Assembly: GCA_049423145.1 (NCBI GenBank) | Contig: JBMSQF010000018.1 | Coordinates: 1-37,669, forward strand | Source: RFTU01 sp049423145 | GTDB lineage: Bacteria; Pseudomonadota; Gammaproteobacteria; Burkholderiales; Burkholderiaceae_C | DNA length: 37,669 nt | Direction of reading: 5' to 3' | Part shown: positions 24,937 through 32,797 of the stretch, one piece after another | Position numbering within the stretch: position 1 is the first letter of the stretch | How the letters are laid out: each line of letters opens with the position of its first letter | The notes under the pieces: model-generated | Databases searched by the model: none | The model's input: only the letters and a program-made list of their open reading frames with translations | Told to the model about the DNA's origin: nothing | Made by a program: the position numbers and the translations under genes

Positions 24937-26328
24937 TCAGCGCAGGTCCTGCTCCCGCAGGGCCTGGCTCCAGAGTTCCTTGCCCTTCGCGTCCCAGGAC
25001 TTGAGGGTGATGACGCGCTGTCCGCGCCCACCGCTGACATCCAGCGTGCAGAAGTTGCGCTGGTTGACAAAGGTGCCGGCCACATGCAGCGCGGGGTGTT
25101 CCGGTTGCGCGTTTCGGCCGGCACCGGATGTCGTGGGCGAACAAGTGAGTTCGTGCAGCGGGTAGGTACCCGCACGCGGCAAGCGCAGCAGTTCCGTGTG
25201 GTGGCGATCGCCCGAGAGCAGCAGAACCCCCCGAACCTGGTGATCCTGCAGCCACTTGAGAAAGCCGTCGCGTTCGCTTCGGAAGTTGTGCCAGCCCTCA
25301 AAGCGCTGGGGATCGTTGAGCACCTGGCTGCCACTGACGATGACCTTGAAGGTGGCGGTGGATGCCAACAATCCGTTCTTCAGCCAGCGAAGCTGTTCCG
25401 CACCCAGCATGGTCTTGGCGGGATTGTCTTTGTCGCGGTCGCTGTCGCGGTGGTACCGACCGTCCAAAAGGAAGAACTCGACATCGGACTCCATGAAGGA
25501 CCCGAACACACCGGGAACACCGGGCAGACCCCAACTCCGGTTGGCCCATTGGCGCTTGAAGATTTCCAGTGCCGCGCCCTTGAGGCCGAAACTGCCGTTG
25601 GCGTCATTGGGGCCGTAATCGTGGTCATCCCAAGTCGCCACGTGCCGCCCCGTGCGCAGCAATGGCTGCATCTCCGGCAGGGCCCGGTCGTGGCGCCACC
25701 GGTGAGCCATGCCTTCGGCACTGGTGTAGTCGTTCTCGCGGTAGTAGACGTTGTCGCCCAACCAGACGGTGAGATCCGGTTTGGCCTGGGCCATGGCACT
25801 GAAAATGTCATAGTCGCCGCCATAGGGCCGACCGTCGCGGTCTCGGGCTGGCTCGTTCACATAGGTGCAGGAGGTGAGCGCGACCCGCAGGTCCGGAGCC
25901 GAGATGCCCTGTCGGTACTGCCAACGCCCATGGGTGCGCAGACTCAGAGCGGGTTCCTGCACACGACCGTCCACCCACACCCGGTAGCCGTAGGCCTGTC
26001 CGGCCTCCAGGTTTGTCAGGCGGGCAATCGCTGTACCGGGCGCCCATTGCGTGTCCGTTTGAACACGCACCCGACGGGATGCGCCTGGTGCCGGACCTTG
26101 AGCGGCCAAGGTACCCGCAGCGATGGGCCAAAACTCGACTTCCACCGTGCCAGCCTGTTCCGTTTGGAGCCATACCGATGCGTTGTGCATGTCGACATCG
26201 CCCACCATGGGACCTGCGCGCAGGGCGTTGACCGCTACCCGAGGGGCCAAGGACTGCGCCTGTAAAGGGCCTGGCACCGAACACAGGAGGGTGACGAAGA
26301 GGGTGGTGGCCGTTACGATGGTCTTCAT
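24937..26328 (-). CDS. phoD: Alkaline phosphatase D-like phosphodiesterase/phosphomonoesterase
   Basis: A 463-residue exported metallophosphatase of the PhoD family, acting on phosphate esters outside the inner membrane. Residues 1-25 look like a Sec-type signal peptide (MKTIVTATTLFVTLLCSV, LQAQ end) with no twin arginine, although many PhoD proteins use Tat. The N-terminal PhoD_N beta domain (about 30-145) precedes the metal site: TSCTYVNEP, WLGDNVYYRE, WDDHDYGPNDAN, LDGRYHRD and LSGDRHHTEL, all intact. The ATG at 26328 is two codons inside a TTG. It shares a CATG with the start of the divergent hydrolase gene, so the promoter must lie within that gene. No Pho box was recognised. Confidence 0.93.
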   Translation of the reverse strand: MKTIVTATTLFVTLLCSVPGPLQAQSLAPRVAVNALRAGPMVGDVDMHNASVWLQTEQAGTVEVEFWPIAAGTLAAQGPAPGASRRVRVQTDTQWAPGTAIARLTNLEAGQAYGYRVWVDGRVQEPALSLRTHGRWQYRQGISAPDLRVALTSCTYVNEPARDRDGRPYGGDYDIFSAMAQAKPDLTVWLGDNVYYRENDYTSAEGMAHRWRHDRALPEMQPLLRTGRHVATWDDHDYGPNDANGSFGLKGAALEIFKRQWANRSWGLPGVPGVFGSFMESDVEFFLLDGRYHRDSDRDKDNPAKTMLGAEQLRWLKNGLLASTATFKVIVSGSQVLNDPQRFEGWHNFRSERDGFLKWLQDHQVRGVLLLSGDRHHTELLRLPRAGTYPLHELTCSPTTSGAGRNAQPEHPALHVAGTFVNQRNFCTLDVSGGRGQRVITLKSWDAKGKELWSQALREQDLR

Positions 26329-27238
26329 GAGCAAATCGACTCCCGAGGCGATCAGCCGCGCCTACAACAACCGGCTGCTGGTGCCCCATTTCTTGGACAT
26401 CCTTCGATTATGGGATGAGGAATCGGCACAGGCGCGTGAACAGATCGATGGAGCGCGCCGGGGCCACTGGAGCGTGCCCTATGGGCCGAGACCGTTGAAC
26501 ACGCTGGACATCATTGAAGCCGATCCGGCAGCGGTGGCGCCAGGGCAGGCTGCACCCATCCTCTTTTTCATCCATGGCGGCTATTGGCGCATGTTGGACA
26601 AGTCCGCACAGACCTTTGTTGCCCCGGCTTGGAGCGCACGCGGTGCCATGGTGGTGATTCCGAACTACTCGCTGGCTCCCGCTGTGTCGCTGGAAGCGAT
26701 CAGCCTGGAAGTGGCCCAGGCCTTGGCCTGGGTGTGGCTGAATGCGCGTGCCTATGGAGGGGATCCCGATCGGATCGTGGTTTCGGGCCACTCCGCCGGA
26801 GGCCACCTGACCGGGATGGCCCTGTCCTGTGACGGCCGGCGGCTGGGTCGTGCCCTGGGCACCCGACTGCCGAGGCACCTGTCGCGCCGCGGCCTGTCCA
26901 TCTCGGGGCTATTTGATCTTTCTCCCTTGGTGCATTGCGAATGGTTGATGCCGGATATTCGCCTGAACCCCGTCTCGATTGCTCGGCTGAGCCCGGCGGG
27001 ATGGGCGGCCCCGCAGGACTGCCGGTTGGTGGCCGTGGCGGGCGGCGATGAGAGCAGTGAATTCCATCGCCAGAACCGCCTGATCCACGAGCGTTGGGGA
27101 TCCGATGTCGTGCCGGTGGTAGAGGAGATTCCAAACCGGAACCACTTCGACATCCTGCTGGATCTGATGGAGCCCCATTCCCGTTTGAGTCGACTCATGG
27201 CAGGACAACTGGGGCTATCTCCTTTAATTTCTCGATAG
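26327..27238 (+). CDS. Alpha/beta hydrolase, arylformamidase-like
   Basis: A 303-residue cytosolic alpha/beta hydrolase. The oxyanion hole is FFIHGGYWRMLDKS (HGG at 83-85), the nucleophile elbow is GHSAGGH (Ser156), and candidate acid and base are in AVAGGDESSEF and PNRNHFDIL. YNNRLLVP near the N-terminus and VPYGPRPLNTLDI are typical of the bacterial kynurenine formamidase-like/esterase group. No tryptophan catabolic gene adjoins, so KynB function is not claimed. The ATG at 26327 gives the usual short leader before YNNR. An ATG at 26318 is equally open and would deepen the overlap with phoD. It ends in TAG 130 bp before rubrerythrin. Confidence 0.88.
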   Translation: MSKSTPEAISRAYNNRLLVPHFLDILRLWDEESAQAREQIDGARRGHWSVPYGPRPLNTLDIIEADPAAVAPGQAAPILFFIHGGYWRMLDKSAQTFVAPAWSARGAMVVIPNYSLAPAVSLEAISLEVAQALAWVWLNARAYGGDPDRIVVSGHSAGGHLTGMALSCDGRRLGRALGTRLPRHLSRRGLSISGLFDLSPLVHCEWLMPDIRLNPVSIARLSPAGWAAPQDCRLVAVAGGDESSEFHRQNRLIHERWGSDVVPVVEEIPNRNHFDILLDLMEPHSRLSRLMAGQLGLSPLISR

Positions 27239-27270
27239 CCTTCCCCTAACGTCAGGATTGAGGGATTCCA

Positions 27271-27300
27271 TTGGAAGGGGCATTCAACTCCGGGTATGGT
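27271..27300 (+). promoter_or_regulatory. Candidate promoter of the rubrerythrin operon
   Basis: TTGGAA (27271-27276) and TATGGT (27295-27300) are each four of six matches to the sigma-70 hexamers, with 18 bp between them. The predicted start of transcription falls near 27308, at the edge of the inverted repeat at 27309-27333. This is weak by sequence alone. Confidence 0.35.
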
Positions 27301-27308
27301 CTCGGTGT

Positions 27309-27333
27309 TGTCTAGGACGAAATGTCCGGGACA
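27309..27333. promoter_or_regulatory. Inverted repeat upstream of rubrerythrin (operator or leader hairpin)
   Basis: TGTCTAGGAC and GTCCGGGACA, five bases apart, match at eight of ten arm positions. The repeat is centred 48 bp before the rubrerythrin ATG. Its length and spacing suit a dimeric regulator. It does not resemble a Fur, OxyR or IscR consensus that I know. It could instead fold in the mRNA leader. Confidence 0.45.
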
Positions 27334-27368
27334 CCAAGTATCAACCCCAATCATTGGAGATGGACTCG

Positions 27369-27791
27369 ATGGGACTCAAAGGAACCAAGACCGAGCAGAA
27401 CCTGAAGGATGCCTTCGCGGGCGAATCCCAGGCCAACCGCCGCTATCTGTACTTCGCAAACAAGGCCGACGTGGAAGGCCAGAACGACGTGGCCGCGCTG
27501 TTCCGCTCGACCGCTGAAGGCGAGACAGGCCACGCCCATGGTCACCTGGAATTCCTCGAGCAGGGCTCGGGCGATCCGGCCACCGGCCTGCCCATCGGCA
27601 GCAGCCGCCAGAACCTGATGGCCGCTGTGGCTGGCGAGACGCACGAGTACACCGACATGTACCCCGGCATGGCCAAAACCGCTCGCGACGAAGGCTTCGA
27701 CGAGATCGCCGACTGGTTCGAGACGCTGGCCAAGGCAGAGCGTTCGCACGCCAACCGCTACCAGAAGGCCCTGGACGCTCTGGTCGACTGA
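27369..27791 (+). CDS. rbr: Rubrerythrin (di-iron peroxidase, without rubredoxin domain)
   Basis: A 140-residue ferritin-like di-iron protein that reduces hydrogen peroxide in the cytosol. Ligands are visible as Glu19 (FAGESQANRRY), Glu52/His55 (GETGHAH), Glu90 and Glu93 (GETHEY), and Glu124/His127 (AERSH). These are the two E-x2-H pairs and the extra glutamate of rubrerythrins. The protein ends at the helix bundle, so the rubredoxin FeS4 domain of classical rubrerythrin is missing and electrons must come from another protein. The ATG at 27369 has GGAG nine bases upstream. The ATG at 27360 abuts that site and is less likely. The iron-sulfur protein and DUF3501 genes follow on the same strand and are the obvious candidates for an electron supply. 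Confidence 0.95.
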   Translation: MGLKGTKTEQNLKDAFAGESQANRRYLYFANKADVEGQNDVAALFRSTAEGETGHAHGHLEFLEQGSGDPATGLPIGSSRQNLMAAVAGETHEYTDMYPGMAKTARDEGFDEIADWFETLAKAERSHANRYQKALDALVD

Positions 27792-27810
27792 CCCTTGCGG
27801 CCCATGCCAG

Positions 27811-27842
27811 CGAAGAGGGGGCCGCGTGCCCCTTCTTCGTTT
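27811..27842 (+). terminator. Imperfect hairpin with T-run between rubrerythrin and FeS gene
   Basis: CGAAGAGGGG (27811-27820) pairs with CCCCTTCTTCG (27829-27839) with one bulged base around an eight-base loop, followed by TTT. It could end or attenuate the rubrerythrin transcript, leaving rubrerythrin more abundant than the downstream proteins. Confidence 0.6.
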
Positions 27843-27926
27843 GGCCCCTGAATGACGAAGACGCGCCGCATGCGGTTTGGGCGGCGCCTCACCTGTGAAC
27901 GAATTCCTTACGGACCCGCAAGCACC

Positions 27927-29273
27927 ATGAGCAGAGAAGGCAGCCTAGAAGCGCCCACCCGGCACCCGATCGACTGGAAGAACCCGGAGTTCTACAACGA
28001 AGAGAAGTGCTTCCACGAGATGGAGCGCATCTTCGACATTTGTCACGGGTGTCGCCGGTGTGTGAGCCTCTGCCAGAGCTTTCCCACGCTCTTCGACTTG
28101 GTCGACGACGGCCCTACCGGGGAAGTGGATGGAGTGAAGAAGGCCGACTACTGGAAGGTGGTCGACCAGTGCTACCTCTGCGATCTGTGCTACCTCACCA
28201 AGTGCCCCTATGTGCCGCCGCACGAGTGGAACCTGGATTTCCCGCACACCATGCTGCGCGCCAAAGCGATCAAGTTCCAGAAGGGCGAATTGAAGCGCGG
28301 CGAAAAATTCCTGGCGTCCACCGATGTGCATGGCCAGTTTGCGGGGATTCCCATCGTGGTGCAGGCCGTCAACGCGGTCAACAAGACGAAATTCGCACGC
28401 CAGATGATGGACTCGCAACTGGGCGTGCACCCCGATGCGTGGATGCCGGAGTTGGCTTCCGAGCGTTTCCGCTGGAGCGCGCCCAAGGCGCGCTACAAGA
28501 CGGTGACCAACGGCGACAAGACCTTGGGCAAGGTGGCGATCTTCTCGACCTGCTACGTGAACTACAACGAGCCGGGGATCGGTCACGATTTGTTGAAGAT
28601 CCTCGACCACAACGAGATTCCGTACGTCATCGTCGACAAGGAACAGTGCTGCGGCATGCCCAAGTTGGAACTGGGCGATTTGCAGTCGGTGGCCCAGAGC
28701 AAGGAAGCCAATATTCCGGTGCTGGCCCGCTACGCGCGGGAGGGCTACCAGATTCTGTCGGCCGTACCTTCTTGCACGCTCATGTTCAAACAGGAGATTC
28801 CGCTGATGTTCCCGGAATGCGCCGACACGCAACTGGTGAAGAAGGCCATGATGGACCCCTTCGAGTACCTGATGGCGCGCAACCGCGACGGGCTGCTCAA
28901 GACGGACTTCAAGACGGCCCTGGGCAAGGTGTCTTATCACATCCCCTGCCACGGCAGGGTTCAAAACATCGGCAAGAAGACCGAGGAGATGTTCAAGCTG
29001 ATCGGCACCAAGGTCGAGCTTGCGCTCAACACGGTCGAGCGCTGCTCGGGTCATGCGGGCACCTATGGCGTGAAGAAGGATTACCACAAGGTGGCGATGA
29101 AGATCGGCAAGCCGGTGTTCAAGGCCATGGCCAAGGACCACCCGGACTACATCTCCAGCGATTGCGCCTTGGCCGGCCACCACATCGCACAAGGCATGAA
29201 GGAAGCGGGAACACCGGCTCAGGCGCTGCAGCACCCACTGAGCTTGGTGCGCCGCGCCTACGGCATGGCTTGA
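27927..29273 (+). CDS. Heterodisulfide reductase/GlpC-like iron-sulfur protein
   Basis: A 448-residue cytosolic iron-sulfur protein with no flavin domain. An N-terminal ferredoxin-like domain binds two 4Fe-4S clusters: CHGCRRCVSLC (Cys39, 42, 45, 49) and CYLCDLCYLTKCP (Cys82, 85, 88, 93). Two CCG (Cys-rich) domains follow. The first has Cys209, Cys241-Cys242 (EQCCGMP) and Cys283. The second has Cys341 (CHGR), Cys373 (ERCSGHAG) and Cys413. The second CC pair has become CS, and both domains keep one Cys of the final CxxC, so the special HdrB-type cluster may be altered. GlpC, LutA/YkgE and HdrD are relatives. The ATG at 27927 removes a non-conserved upstream stretch. No good ribosome site is visible. 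It is placed between rubrerythrin and DUF3501, and electron transfer to rubrerythrin is an inference. Confidence 0.92.
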   Translation: MSREGSLEAPTRHPIDWKNPEFYNEEKCFHEMERIFDICHGCRRCVSLCQSFPTLFDLVDDGPTGEVDGVKKADYWKVVDQCYLCDLCYLTKCPYVPPHEWNLDFPHTMLRAKAIKFQKGELKRGEKFLASTDVHGQFAGIPIVVQAVNAVNKTKFARQMMDSQLGVHPDAWMPELASERFRWSAPKARYKTVTNGDKTLGKVAIFSTCYVNYNEPGIGHDLLKILDHNEIPYVIVDKEQCCGMPKLELGDLQSVAQSKEANIPVLARYAREGYQILSAVPSCTLMFKQEIPLMFPECADTQLVKKAMMDPFEYLMARNRDGLLKTDFKTALGKVSYHIPCHGRVQNIGKKTEEMFKLIGTKVELALNTVERCSGHAGTYGVKKDYHKVAMKIGKPVFKAMAKDHPDYISSDCALAGHHIAQGMKEAGTPAQALQHPLSLVRRAYGMA

Positions 29274-29329
29274 TCTGCTTCTGACGTTTTCACATCAACC
29301 CCAGGTCCTGAACAGAGGAGTTCACCACC

Positions 29330-29911
29330 ATGGCCATCATCGAACGCGACAGTCTGATGACGCTTGAGGCTTATTCCAAGATCCGCAAGTCCAGCCGTGC
29401 CGAGGCGATTGCACACCGCAAGCTGCGCAGTGTGCAACTGGGTGATCACATCACCCTGCAGTTTGAAGACGAGCTGACCATCCGTCGCCAGATCCAGGAG
29501 ATGCTGCACATCGAAAAGATCTTCGATGAAGACGGCATCAACAGCGAGATTGAGGCCTATGCGCCATTGATCCCCGATGGCTCTAACTGGAAGGCCACGA
29601 TGCTGCTGGAGTATCCCGACATCCACGAGCGTCGGCGGGAGCTTGCGCGTCTGATCGGCGTGGAAGACCGCATGTTCATCGAGGTAGAGGGTCATGGCCG
29701 CGTGTACGCCATCGCCGACGAGGACCTCGACCGCGAAAACGATGAGAAGACCTCATCGGTGCACTTTGTGCGTTTCGAGTTCAACAAGGACATGCGTGAC
29801 GCCATCCGGGCCGGTGCCTGGGTCAAGCTCGGCTGTGACCACACCAACTACCCGGCGCATGTGGTGATTGCAGCCGATACCCTGGCCAGCCTGGCCGGCG
29901 ATCTGCGCTGA
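29330..29911 (+). CDS. DUF3501 family protein
   Basis: A 193-residue soluble protein of the uncharacterised DUF3501 family. I recognise it by KIRKSSRAEAIAHRKLR, LGDHITLQFEDELTIRRQIQEML and the repeated acidic FDEDGINSEIEAY region. Residues 55-60 (EMLHIE) and several His/Glu/Asp suggest metal binding, but this is speculation. There is one Cys (KLGCDHTNYPAHV). No signal peptide or membrane helix is present. AGAGGAG (29314-29320) precedes the ATG. It lies 56 bp after the iron-sulfur protein, and this pairing recurs in proteobacteria (recalled, not searched). It probably works with it and with rubrerythrin. Confidence 0.88.
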   Translation: MAIIERDSLMTLEAYSKIRKSSRAEAIAHRKLRSVQLGDHITLQFEDELTIRRQIQEMLHIEKIFDEDGINSEIEAYAPLIPDGSNWKATMLLEYPDIHERRRELARLIGVEDRMFIEVEGHGRVYAIADEDLDRENDEKTSSVHFVRFEFNKDMRDAIRAGAWVKLGCDHTNYPAHVVIAADTLASLAGDLR

Positions 29912-29934
29912 GCAGAGAACGGAGCGCAGCGCCG

Positions 29935-30717
29935 ATGAGCCTCTTTGAACTGATTGCCACGGCCTGGCTGGCGCTGGCGCTGGTATTCACCGGCGTTTGG
30001 TGGGTGCAACTGCGCACCGGCAATGCGGGCGTGGTGGACGCCGTCTGGGCCTGGACCTTGGGACTGCTGGGCCCCTGGTTGGCATGGCATTCCACGGCCG
30101 AGCCGCTGGTGCGGGTGATGATCGCCGTCATGCCCCTGGTATGGGGCTTGCGACTTGGGTGCTTCTTGTGGGCCAGGAACCACGGCAAGCCTGAAGACGG
30201 CCGATACGCCCAATTGCGCGCGGAGTGGGGTGAGCAGGCGGATTACAGGATGTGGCGCTTCTTCCAGATCCAGGTCGTGTTCTCCATGGTCATCGCCCTG
30301 GGCCTTCTGGTGGCCAGCCGCCGCGAGGCACCGCTTCCTGCAGCGCTCATCCTGTTGTCCGCGCTGATCTGGGTCGTCTCCATCCTGGGCGAAGCCTTGG
30401 CTGATGCACAACTGACGGCCTTCAAGCAAAACCCGGCCCACAAGGGTCGGGTTTGCCGGCAGGGTTTATGGGGCTGGTCGCGCCACCCCAACTACTTCTT
30501 TGAGTGCCTGCACTGGGCTGCCTATGTGCCCCTGGCCTGGGGCACCCCAGGGTTCTGGCTGGCGCTGCTGCCACCCGCGGTGATGGCTTTTCTGTTGCTC
30601 AAGCTGTCGGGTATTCCGGCCACCGAGGCACAGGCGGCGCGCACGCGACCCGAGTACGCCGAATACATCCGGACCACCAGCGCACTCATCCCCTGGCCCC
30701 CGAAACGGCAGGCTTGA
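29935..30717 (+). CDS. DUF1295 family membrane protein (steroid 5-alpha-reductase-like)
   Basis: A 260-residue inner-membrane protein with about six or seven helices (first about 5-25, WLALALVFTGVWWVQL). The C-terminal region SRHPNYFFECLHWAAYV is the NADPH-binding signature of the steroid 5-alpha-reductase/isoprenylcysteine methyltransferase fold. RNHGKPEDGRYAQLRAEWG is typical of DUF1295. The reaction is unknown, and lipid or sterol-like reduction is suggested only by the fold. It starts 23 bp after DUF3501 with a CGGAG site, so it may be read from the rubrerythrin operon. The CFA-like methyltransferase follows 150 bp later, and that pairing favours a lipid role. Confidence 0.9.
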   Translation: MSLFELIATAWLALALVFTGVWWVQLRTGNAGVVDAVWAWTLGLLGPWLAWHSTAEPLVRVMIAVMPLVWGLRLGCFLWARNHGKPEDGRYAQLRAEWGEQADYRMWRFFQIQVVFSMVIALGLLVASRREAPLPAALILLSALIWVVSILGEALADAQLTAFKQNPAHKGRVCRQGLWGWSRHPNYFFECLHWAAYVPLAWGTPGFWLALLPPAVMAFLLLKLSGIPATEAQAARTRPEYAEYIRTTSALIPWPPKRQA

Positions 30718-30867
30718 ACGCCCGCTCGCCAAGGCTACCTTGAGGCCTTGTCCCCCGCGGGCGCTCGGTTACGTACTTCCGACGCACAATCCAGGGGAAA
30801 TCCGCAGGGTTGTCGGCTGCGGCACAAGATTCGTCCTCAACCCGTGCCCCACACGGAGGCGCTGCCC

Positions 30868-31977
30868 ATGAACACGACTGTGGCCTCTGCCGAATCGGCT
30901 CCTGAATCCGCGACGCCTGCCGCCCGTCTGAGCACGGCACTGATCGATATCTGTGAACGCGGACTGTTGCCGGACGCGCTGGTGCGCGCGGGCATGCGAA
31001 GTCTGATGCGGCAGCGTCTGATTGATGAAGGGGCGGACGATGCACCGTTGGCCGTTGAGCGCCTGGCCGCACTGGTGGCTGAACTCCGCGAGAGCCCCAT
31101 TGCCAAGGAAACGGATGCCGCCAACGAACAGCACTACGAGGTGCCGGCCGAGTTCTTTCACCTGCACCTGGGCCCGCGACTGAAGTACTCCTGTGCCTGG
31201 TACGAGACCGGTCAAGAGACGCTGGCGCAGGCCGAGGAAGCCATGTTTCGGCTGTATGCGGAGCGTGCAGGTTTGGCCAATGGTCAGCGGATTCTGGATC
31301 TGGGTTGCGGCTGGGGCTCAATGTCGCTGTGGATGGCCGAGCGCTTTCCCGGCGCGCAGATCATCGGTCTTTCCAATTCGAACGGCCAACGTGAATTCAT
31401 CGAGGAAAGAGCACGTCAGCGAGGCTTGCGCAATGTCACGATCCTTACCGCCAATGTGGTGGAAGCCGATTTTCCGCTTCGTGGGGTGGAAGCGGGCTTT
31501 GACCGCGTGGTCTCGATCGAGATGTTCGAGCACATGAAGAACTACCAAAGCCTGTTTGCGAAGGTGGCTTCCTGGATGAAGCCTGGCGCGCAGGCCCTGG
31601 TGCATGTCTTCGCGCACCGGACCTTGGCTTATCACTTCGAGGTCAAGGACAAGAGCGATTGGATGACACGATACTTCTTCACGGGCGGAATCATGCCCAG
31701 CGCAGATCTGTTCCTGCACTTTCAGGATCACCTGAAGGTGCAGCGCCGTTGGTGGGTGGACGGTCGGCACTACGAGAAGACCTCGAACCATTGGTTGAGC
31801 GGAATGGATGCGTCCCGCGACCGCATCATGCCGGTCTTCGAGCGCGCCTATGGACGCGCCGATGCGGCACGCTGGTTCCAGCGCTGGCGCATGTTCTACA
31901 TGGCGGTGGCGGAATTGTTCGGGTACGACCAAGGACGTGAGTGGGGCGTGGTGCATTACCTTTTCGAGAAGCGTTGA
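30868..31977 (+). CDS. SAM-dependent methyltransferase, cyclopropane-fatty-acid-synthase-like
   Basis: A 369-residue class I methyltransferase of the CFA synthase family. LDLGCGWGSMSLWMA (143-157) binds S-adenosylmethionine. NEQHYEVPAEFFHLHLGPRLKYSCAWY (86-112) and SIEMFEHMKNY are family motifs. The branch resembles plant coclaurine N-methyltransferases as much as E. coli Cfa and is shorter at the N-terminus than Cfa, so methylation of an unsaturated lipid chain or another acceptor cannot be separated by eye. The ATG at 30868 is preferred because GGAGG lies eight bases upstream. The open frame extends 120 bp further but without a site. It is followed two bases later by an exported protein of unknown function. 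Confidence 0.9.
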   Translation: MNTTVASAESAPESATPAARLSTALIDICERGLLPDALVRAGMRSLMRQRLIDEGADDAPLAVERLAALVAELRESPIAKETDAANEQHYEVPAEFFHLHLGPRLKYSCAWYETGQETLAQAEEAMFRLYAERAGLANGQRILDLGCGWGSMSLWMAERFPGAQIIGLSNSNGQREFIEERARQRGLRNVTILTANVVEADFPLRGVEAGFDRVVSIEMFEHMKNYQSLFAKVASWMKPGAQALVHVFAHRTLAYHFEVKDKSDWMTRYFFTGGIMPSADLFLHFQDHLKVQRRWWVDGRHYEKTSNHWLSGMDASRDRIMPVFERAYGRADAARWFQRWRMFYMAVAELFGYDQGREWGVVHYLFEKR

Positions 31978-31979
31978 AT

Positions 31980-32753
31980 ATGGACATTCATCGTCTTCAA
32001 TCTCCGTCGGATTCGCCGGTCAATGCCGGGAGACGATCGGCGGTGCTGGGTGGTGCGAGCGCTCTCTTGTGCATTCGGGCGCCGGCGCATGCGCAGGTCG
32101 AGCAGAGTCGAACTTTCCTGGGACGCGCCACGCACGGCGAAACAGGACGCTGGCTCTACAACGAAGAGCACCGTCAGGTCCTGCGCGATGGCCGTTGGTG
32201 GGCCGGCAGCATTCGATACGTCTCGCCGACCGGGGATCTGCTGGCGGAAAAGACCTTGGACTTCTCGCAGGATCGTTTCATTCCGCTGGCGCGTACAGTG
32301 ATCAGAACGACTGGCGTGGAGGAACGGATCACCCGTATCGATGCGCAATCCGTGACGATGGAGACGCTGCGCGATGGTCGAATCAAGACGCGACAGGTCG
32401 AGCGCGCACCAGTGATGGCAGCCGACTCAGGCTTTCACGCCTTCATCCAATCCCGCCTGGATGAACTGATTGCCGGCAAGTCGCTGCAGTTGGCGTTTGG
32501 GGTGATCAGCCAACATGCCACGTTCAAGTTCCGCATCAGGCGCACCGCCTTGCGCCAGGTCGGTGGGCAACAGCAGGCGGTGATCGTGGCCGAACCCGAT
32601 TCACTGCTGCGCTTGCTCGTGGATCCGCTGGATCTGGTCTATGACGCGAGGACCCGAGACCTTTTGGAATACAACGGTCTTTCCAATCTTGACGATCCCC
32701 AGACAGGCAAACCGCCGAAGGTGAAGATCGTCTACGAGTTCCCCGCGGCGTAA
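31980..32753 (+). CDS. Exported protein of unknown function (DUF6134-like)
   Basis: A 257-residue protein starting two bases after the methyltransferase stop. Residues 1-38 look like a signal with paired arginines (AGRRSAVLGG, RR at 18-19), a modest hydrophobic stretch and AHA before Gln39, which is a possible Tat or Sec signal. The mature part is beta-rich with alternating charges (TFLGRATHGETGRWLYNEE, IRYVSPTGDLLAEKTLDF) and ends YDARTRDLLEYNGLSNL near the C-terminus. No Cys remains in the mature part and no catalytic motif was recognised. It may be a lipid-binding or outer-surface partner of the CFA-like enzyme. That is inferred from its place only. The stop is TAA, converging on ilvD. Confidence 0.82.
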   Translation: MDIHRLQSPSDSPVNAGRRSAVLGGASALLCIRAPAHAQVEQSRTFLGRATHGETGRWLYNEEHRQVLRDGRWWAGSIRYVSPTGDLLAEKTLDFSQDRFIPLARTVIRTTGVEERITRIDAQSVTMETLRDGRIKTRQVERAPVMAADSGFHAFIQSRLDELIAGKSLQLAFGVISQHATFKFRIRRTALRQVGGQQQAVIVAEPDSLLRLLVDPLDLVYDARTRDLLEYNGLSNLDDPQTGKPPKVKIVYEFPAA

Positions 32754-32797
32754 GCCCAGGGGAGCGCATGGCGCGGCTTCCCCGGCACGAGATGCGA

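Noticed and set aside
27945..29234. A 429-codon open frame antisense to the FeS protein
   Set aside because: Same shadow effect; the plus-strand gene has clear Cys motifs.
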